The notes under the pieces: generated by a model
The model's database searches: none
Told to the model about the DNA's origin: nothing
Seen by the model: only the letters and a program-made list of their open reading frames with translations
Origin: an uncultured Bacteroidales bacterium
Lineage (GTDB): Bacteria; Bacteroidota; Bacteroidia; Bacteroidales; UBA932
Direction of reading: 5' to 3'
DNA: 10,423 nucleotides
NCBI GenBank assembly: GCA_905236955.1
Contig: CAJOQW010000192.1
Coordinates: forward strand, 1-10,423
In this document: one piece after another, positions 6,732 through 10,423 of the stretch
Layout of the letters: each line of letters begins with the position of its first letter
Position numbering within the stretch: position 1 is the stretch's first letter
Position numbers and translations under genes: made by a program

Positions 6732-8297
6732 TCAGTGCCCGTTGAATATCATGTAAAGGACTATCATTACGACTACGAGCAGCGTCCATGCCACCTTCAC
6801 CGGGGTGGAAACCTTCAGCAGGGTTGCGGAGTCCTGCATAGGTGCCGGGACCGACTTGCCGTCCAGGAGCGAGAAAACAATTGTGAAGAGCGCAAGGAAC
6901 AGGAACAGTCCCACCGAGATATACATATAATGCACTCCCGGGAATATGAGTCCGCAGTAATACAGTATGCCCACTCCTATCGAGAGTACCGTCCCGGCGG
7001 TGAGCACGAGGTTGACTGCCCGGGCGGATGTCTTCTTCCAGAGTGCAGCCGCAAGGAATGTCACCGCCATCGGCGGTGCGATGAAACTCAGCACCGACTG
7101 GAAGACATTGAAGAAACTCAGACCCTGGATGAAAGTGATGGCTATCGCCAGGCCTACCGAGACCACGGCTCCTACCAGCACGACAATGCGGCCCAGTTTC
7201 TTGGTGTATTCCGGACTCACCTCGTTCTTGTCCTTGAGCATGATGTCCAGGGTGAAGATGGTGCTGAGCGAATTGAGGGCCGAGCCTATGGTGCTTATCA
7301 GTGCGGCGAGCATCACCACCACCACGAGCCCGAGAAGTCCCTTGGGAAGCACGAACTGGGCGAGTTGGAGATACGAGTCGGTGGAGTTCCCCAGATTGGG
7401 CAGGAGTACGAAGGCGAGTATGCCGGGAAGGATGAACAGTGGAATGTCCAGGACCTTGAGCCACGCGCAGAAATTGGCGCCCATACGGCCCTGGTTTATA
7501 TCCTTTGCCCCGAGCACCGACTGCACCATGGACTGGTCGGTGCACCAGAACCAGATGCCCATCACGGGATATCCTATTACCAGCGCCAGCCAGGGGAAGT
7601 CCTTGTCGCTCAGAGGTTTGAACATGTTCCAATAGTCCGGTGGAACCGTCGATACGACCTCCTGCACGCCCCCTGTCTTCACCAGCGAAAGCACCACCAG
7701 CAGGATGGCCACGCCTATTAGCAGCAGCATCTGGAAAACGTTGGTATATGCTATCGCCTTAAGCCCTCCCGCCATGGCGAAGAGGGCGGATACTGCCACC
7801 AGTATCACTATGCACAACCATAGTTTCATGCCGAGTATCTGGGCCATGAACACTCCTCCCGAGAACAGGGTGAGTCCCAGCCAGGAGATGAGCGAAGTGG
7901 CAATCGTGTACCAGGCTATGTAGCTGCGGGTCCTCTGCCCGAAGCGCTTGCCGATATATTCGGGAAGTGTGGATACTCCGGCCCCCATGTATTTCGGGGC
8001 GAAGACGAAGGCGAGCAGCATTATGAACGGGAATGCCATCCACGAGAAGTTCCCGGCCACCATGCCGCTTTCGTAGCCGCTGCTGGCGTTGGCGATCAGC
8101 ATGGAAGGCCCTACGTTGGTACCCCACATGGTGAGGCCTATGGCCAGCCAGCCGAGGGAATTGCCCGCAAGGAAAAGGCTGTCGGTCTTGTTTTTCTTGC
8201 CGTAGCTGGCCCAGATGGCTATGCCGAAGAGCACCACGATATACAGGACGATTATCCAGATATCCAGGTTGGCCAGGTGAATTACGCTGTTAGTCAT
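6732..8297 (-). CDS. Sodium/solute symporter, SSS family (SGLT-like)
   Basis: Inner-membrane secondary transporter of the SSS family (TC 2.A.21), importing a solute, here probably a sugar, with sodium. Length 521 residues, normal for SGLT-like members. About 14 hydrophobic segments are visible, starting at residues 12-30 and ending at about 498-518. Signatures: FLAGNSLGW near 42-50 and LPEYIGKRFG at 111-120. The segment FWCTDQSMVQSVLGAK, 250-265, matches the WCTDQ region of human SGLT1, near the sugar site. ALISTIGSALNSLSTIFTLDI at about 332-352 carries Ser335/Thr336 at the position of the Na2-site serines of vSGLT. The start codon lies 4 bases past the stop of the GH31 gene, so the two share a transcript. 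No Shine-Dalgarno site is evident, so translation may be coupled. The family is certain; sugar identity is inferred from the neighbour only. Confidence 0.95.
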   Translation of the reverse strand: MTNSVIHLANLDIWIIVLYIVVLFGIAIWASYGKKNKTDSLFLAGNSLGWLAIGLTMWGTNVGPSMLIANASSGYESGMVAGNFSWMAFPFIMLLAFVFAPKYMGAGVSTLPEYIGKRFGQRTRSYIAWYTIATSLISWLGLTLFSGGVFMAQILGMKLWLCIVILVAVSALFAMAGGLKAIAYTNVFQMLLLIGVAILLVVLSLVKTGGVQEVVSTVPPDYWNMFKPLSDKDFPWLALVIGYPVMGIWFWCTDQSMVQSVLGAKDINQGRMGANFCAWLKVLDIPLFILPGILAFVLLPNLGNSTDSYLQLAQFVLPKGLLGLVVVVMLAALISTIGSALNSLSTIFTLDIMLKDKNEVSPEYTKKLGRIVVLVGAVVSVGLAIAITFIQGLSFFNVFQSVLSFIAPPMAVTFLAAALWKKTSARAVNLVLTAGTVLSIGVGILYYCGLIFPGVHYMYISVGLFLFLALFTIVFSLLDGKSVPAPMQDSATLLKVSTPVKVAWTLLVVVMIVLYMIFNGH

Positions 8298-8301
8298 GGT
8301 T

Positions 8302-10422
8302 TCAGTATTTTACTGTGGTTGTTTTTGAAAGATCCATGTCGCCGGTGCTGTCGACGGCATCAGGATACATGGGGATTCCTGCCCCCTTCCTGACGAATAC
8401 CGGCATCCTCTCCAGGGGTGTCTTCACCCCTTTGAGCAGCCGTCCTCCCGCGAATTCCTCACGGGTGAAGAAATCCACCCAGTTCCCTTCGGGCAGATAG
8501 ATGTCCCTTACCCCCTCGGCGTTCATCACCGGGGCCACCAGGAAATCGTCTCCGAAATAGTATTCGTCGTCGATGTGCCAGCAGAACGGGTCGTCGGGAT
8601 GGTGGAAGAGAAGGGCCCTGGTCATCGGGTAGCCGGTGCGGGCGCATTTCCTGCCCTGTTCCTCGATGTAGGGGATGAGCCTGTATCGCAGGTTCCACCA
8701 GTCTTTGACTATCGGTGCCACTTCAGGGAAAAGCCAGGGTTCGCGGGGATGGGAACCATGATAACGCATATGGGATGTGAACACTCCGAACTGGGTCCAG
8801 CGCACATAGAGGTCTTGCGGAATGGGGGAGTTCATGAAGTCGGGCAGGGAGTGGAAGCCCGGGATGTCGTGGCTCCAGAAAGCGAATCCGCTCAGGCCCA
8901 GGTGCAGGCCTCCCTTGAGCGAACCCGCGAGGCCTTCCCAGTTGCCGGCGGAGTCTCCGCCCCAGTGCACCGGATAGCGCTGGCTTCCGGCCCATGAGGA
9001 ACGCGCCCATATGATCGTGTCCCCGGTCACTTCTTTTGTGACTTCGGCCGCAGCCTTCTGGTAGAGGAGGGGATAGAGGTTGCGCAACTGCTTGGCACTC
9101 ATTCCCTTGTATTCGGCATCCATATGTATGTCCTCGCCGAAATCGGTCTTTATGCATTTGACCCCCATATCCAGCAGGTTCCTGAGCAGGCCCTTGTACC
9201 ACTCGGTGGCTTCGGGGTTGGTGAAGTCGATGGTTCCGGCATAATCTTCGGAGCTGAAGTTGGAGGCCCCGCCGATTTTCCTGTCCGACTTTCCGATATA
9301 ATGATTCTCCACCGCTTCCTTGTACTGGGCGGCACCATATGAGATGTAAGGCAGTTGCCAGAGGCTTACCTTGAAGCCGTCGTCGAGCAGCCTCCGGATG
9401 AATTTTTCCGGTTCGGGGAAGCGTTCGTCGTTGAATTTCCATTCGCACAGCCAGTCGGTGCGGAACCATCCGGTGTCGAGGTGTATCACGTCGCAGGGCC
9501 AGTGTTCCCCGCGCAGCCTCCTGCATATACCTTCCACTTCATCGGCCGAGAAATAGGTCATACGGCTCATCCAGATGCCGTAACTCCACAGCGGCGGCAC
9601 GGCCGGGAAGCCGGTAAGGGACCTGTAATGGTAAAGGATCCGTTCCGGAGTGTCGTCTGCCATCACGAAGAGGTCGAGCCTGGCGTCCTCGACAAGGATC
9701 TGTGCGGATCGCCTCGAATGGTCGGCGAGGCTGAACTTGGCGAAGTCGGTGGTGTGCAGGAAAACGCCGTATCCCTTGGATGAGAGGTAGAATGGGATGC
9801 TCTTGTAGGTTCGGCGGTTGTTCACGCCCTGTCCGTCCTGGTTGCGCAGCTGCATGGTCTGCCCGCTCAGGTCCATCTTGGTGAAACGCTCGCCCGTACC
9901 GGCGAAGCACTCGTCGTGGGAGGCGGCGAAAGAGCAGGTCATGCGGTCAACTTTGCCGTCGGTGGCGGCGTAGGCGAAAGCGAACGCGTCGTGCCTTGCG
10001 GGAGAGAAGGAGTCGAGGGCCTGGAACGGCACTTCGTGCTTTCCGTCCGGCCAAAGGGTCAGCCTTATGGTGGGCCTCGGACCTGGCTGGAGGTCGCTCC
10101 ACCATTCGATTGCCGGATCTTTCAAGTCGACTTCCGCCCTTTTGATTCCTTCACTGTCTTTTATCAGCCAACTTGTACCCGTCTGCTCCACGTGCAAGGG
10201 CATTGCCTTCAGTTCCGGAGACAGTTCCAACATGGGGCTGGTGCGGGAGATTGCCGCGCCGGCCTCCAGCATGACGCGGAGGATATGGTTCGAGACGGCT
10301 TCTATCCTTATTTCCCTTTCCACCGGGGGAGTGGAAGTGTCGGGGGTTATTTCGTTGGAATCGTTCTGCTTCTGGAATGGCACGCAGATTATCACCGCGC
10401 CGGCCTCTTCCCGTATGGCTGC
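8302..10422 (-). CDS. GH31 glycoside hydrolase, YicI-like (alpha-xylosidase/alpha-glucosidase group), N-terminus outside window
   Basis: Retaining exo-alpha-glycosidase. The 706 visible residues cover nearly the whole protein (E. coli YicI has 772). The frame stays open to the right edge with no ATG; a GTG at 10395 is possible but not convincing, and a signal peptide cannot be judged. The N-terminal mutarotase-like sandwich precedes GTGERFTKMDLSGQ and YKSIPFYLSSKGYGVFLH. The barrel starts at PPLWSYGIWMS. The nucleophile is Asp in CIKTDFGED (codon 9144-9142, visible residue 427), as in YicI KTDFGE. The acid/base is Asp in VHWGGDSAGN (8955-8953, residue 490), as in YicI HWGGD. LSGFAFWSHDIPGF and the C-terminal sandwich (FLVAPVMNAEG, YLPEGNWVDFF) follow. 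In DTGWF (about 9477-9463) the YicI residues Cys307 and Phe308, which favour xylosides, appear as Thr and Gly, so alpha-xylosidase activity should not be assumed. The gene leads a unit with the symporter. Confidence 0.93.
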   Translation of the reverse strand, partial: AAIREEAGAVIICVPFQKQNDSNEITPDTSTPPVEREIRIEAVSNHILRVMLEAGAAISRTSPMLELSPELKAMPLHVEQTGTSWLIKDSEGIKRAEVDLKDPAIEWWSDLQPGPRPTIRLTLWPDGKHEVPFQALDSFSPARHDAFAFAYAATDGKVDRMTCSFAASHDECFAGTGERFTKMDLSGQTMQLRNQDGQGVNNRRTYKSIPFYLSSKGYGVFLHTTDFAKFSLADHSRRSAQILVEDARLDLFVMADDTPERILYHYRSLTGFPAVPPLWSYGIWMSRMTYFSADEVEGICRRLRGEHWPCDVIHLDTGWFRTDWLCEWKFNDERFPEPEKFIRRLLDDGFKVSLWQLPYISYGAAQYKEAVENHYIGKSDRKIGGASNFSSEDYAGTIDFTNPEATEWYKGLLRNLLDMGVKCIKTDFGEDIHMDAEYKGMSAKQLRNLYPLLYQKAAAEVTKEVTGDTIIWARSSWAGSQRYPVHWGGDSAGNWEGLAGSLKGGLHLGLSGFAFWSHDIPGFHSLPDFMNSPIPQDLYVRWTQFGVFTSHMRYHGSHPREPWLFPEVAPIVKDWWNLRYRLIPYIEEQGRKCARTGYPMTRALLFHHPDDPFCWHIDDEYYFGDDFLVAPVMNAEGVRDIYLPEGNWVDFFTREEFAGGRLLKGVKTPLERMPVFVRKGAGIPMYPDAVDSTGDMDLSKTTTVKY

Positions 10423-10423
10423 G

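Noticed and set aside
6675..7721. A 348-residue plus-strand open frame opposite the symporter
   Set aside because: Its residues are mostly His, Glu, Arg and Tyr without a domain, while the minus strand encodes a full SSS transporter with conserved motifs.

Overview
The window looks like part of a carbohydrate-use locus of a Bacteroidota species, most likely a fairly GC-rich member of the Bacteroidales. Reasons: an adjacent SusC/SusD outer-membrane pair, a lipoprotein signal with acidic residues after the cysteine (SusD), a promoter of the TTG-N19-TAnnTTTG type typical of this phylum, few Shine-Dalgarno sites, and a tRNA without an encoded CCA end. The genus cannot be read from this sequence alone. 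No mobile element, CRISPR array, integrase or phage gene is visible.

Layout. Bases 1-798 hold the C-terminal part of a GH29 alpha-L-fucosidase, entering from the left edge just before its nucleophile. It is followed almost directly (831-1511) by a predicted lipoprotein with an uncharacterised N-terminal region and a C-terminal domain resembling L-rhamnose/L-fucose mutarotases (RhaM/DUF718). A strong intrinsic terminator closes this unit, and a Bacteroidetes-type promoter partly overlaps it. That promoter starts the susC-like (1658-4645) and susD-like (4658-6463) operon, which ends in another intrinsic terminator. A tRNA-Val(CAC) gene on the minus strand (6579-6653) has its own promoter and terminator. 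To its right, also on the minus strand and convergent with susCD, a GH31 glycosidase (partial at the right edge) and a sodium/solute symporter of the SSS family form a tight two-gene unit with a 4-base gap.

How the genes may work together (inference). SusC/SusD would bind and import an oligosaccharide across the outer membrane. The fucosidase would release L-fucose as the alpha anomer, because GH29 enzymes retain configuration, and the lipoprotein mutarotase could equilibrate the anomers outside the cytoplasm. The GH31 enzyme and the symporter look like a release-and-uptake pair for a sugar from an alpha-linked glycan. Whether the two halves act on one substrate is not shown: a terminator pair and a tRNA separate them, they are on opposite strands, and no regulator is visible.

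The gene families here are familiar. The points worth a second look are the two-part lipoprotein mutarotase, the changed substrate-site residues in a YicI-like GH31, and promoter elements that lie inside hairpins at two transcription boundaries. I see no convincing new multi-gene system.
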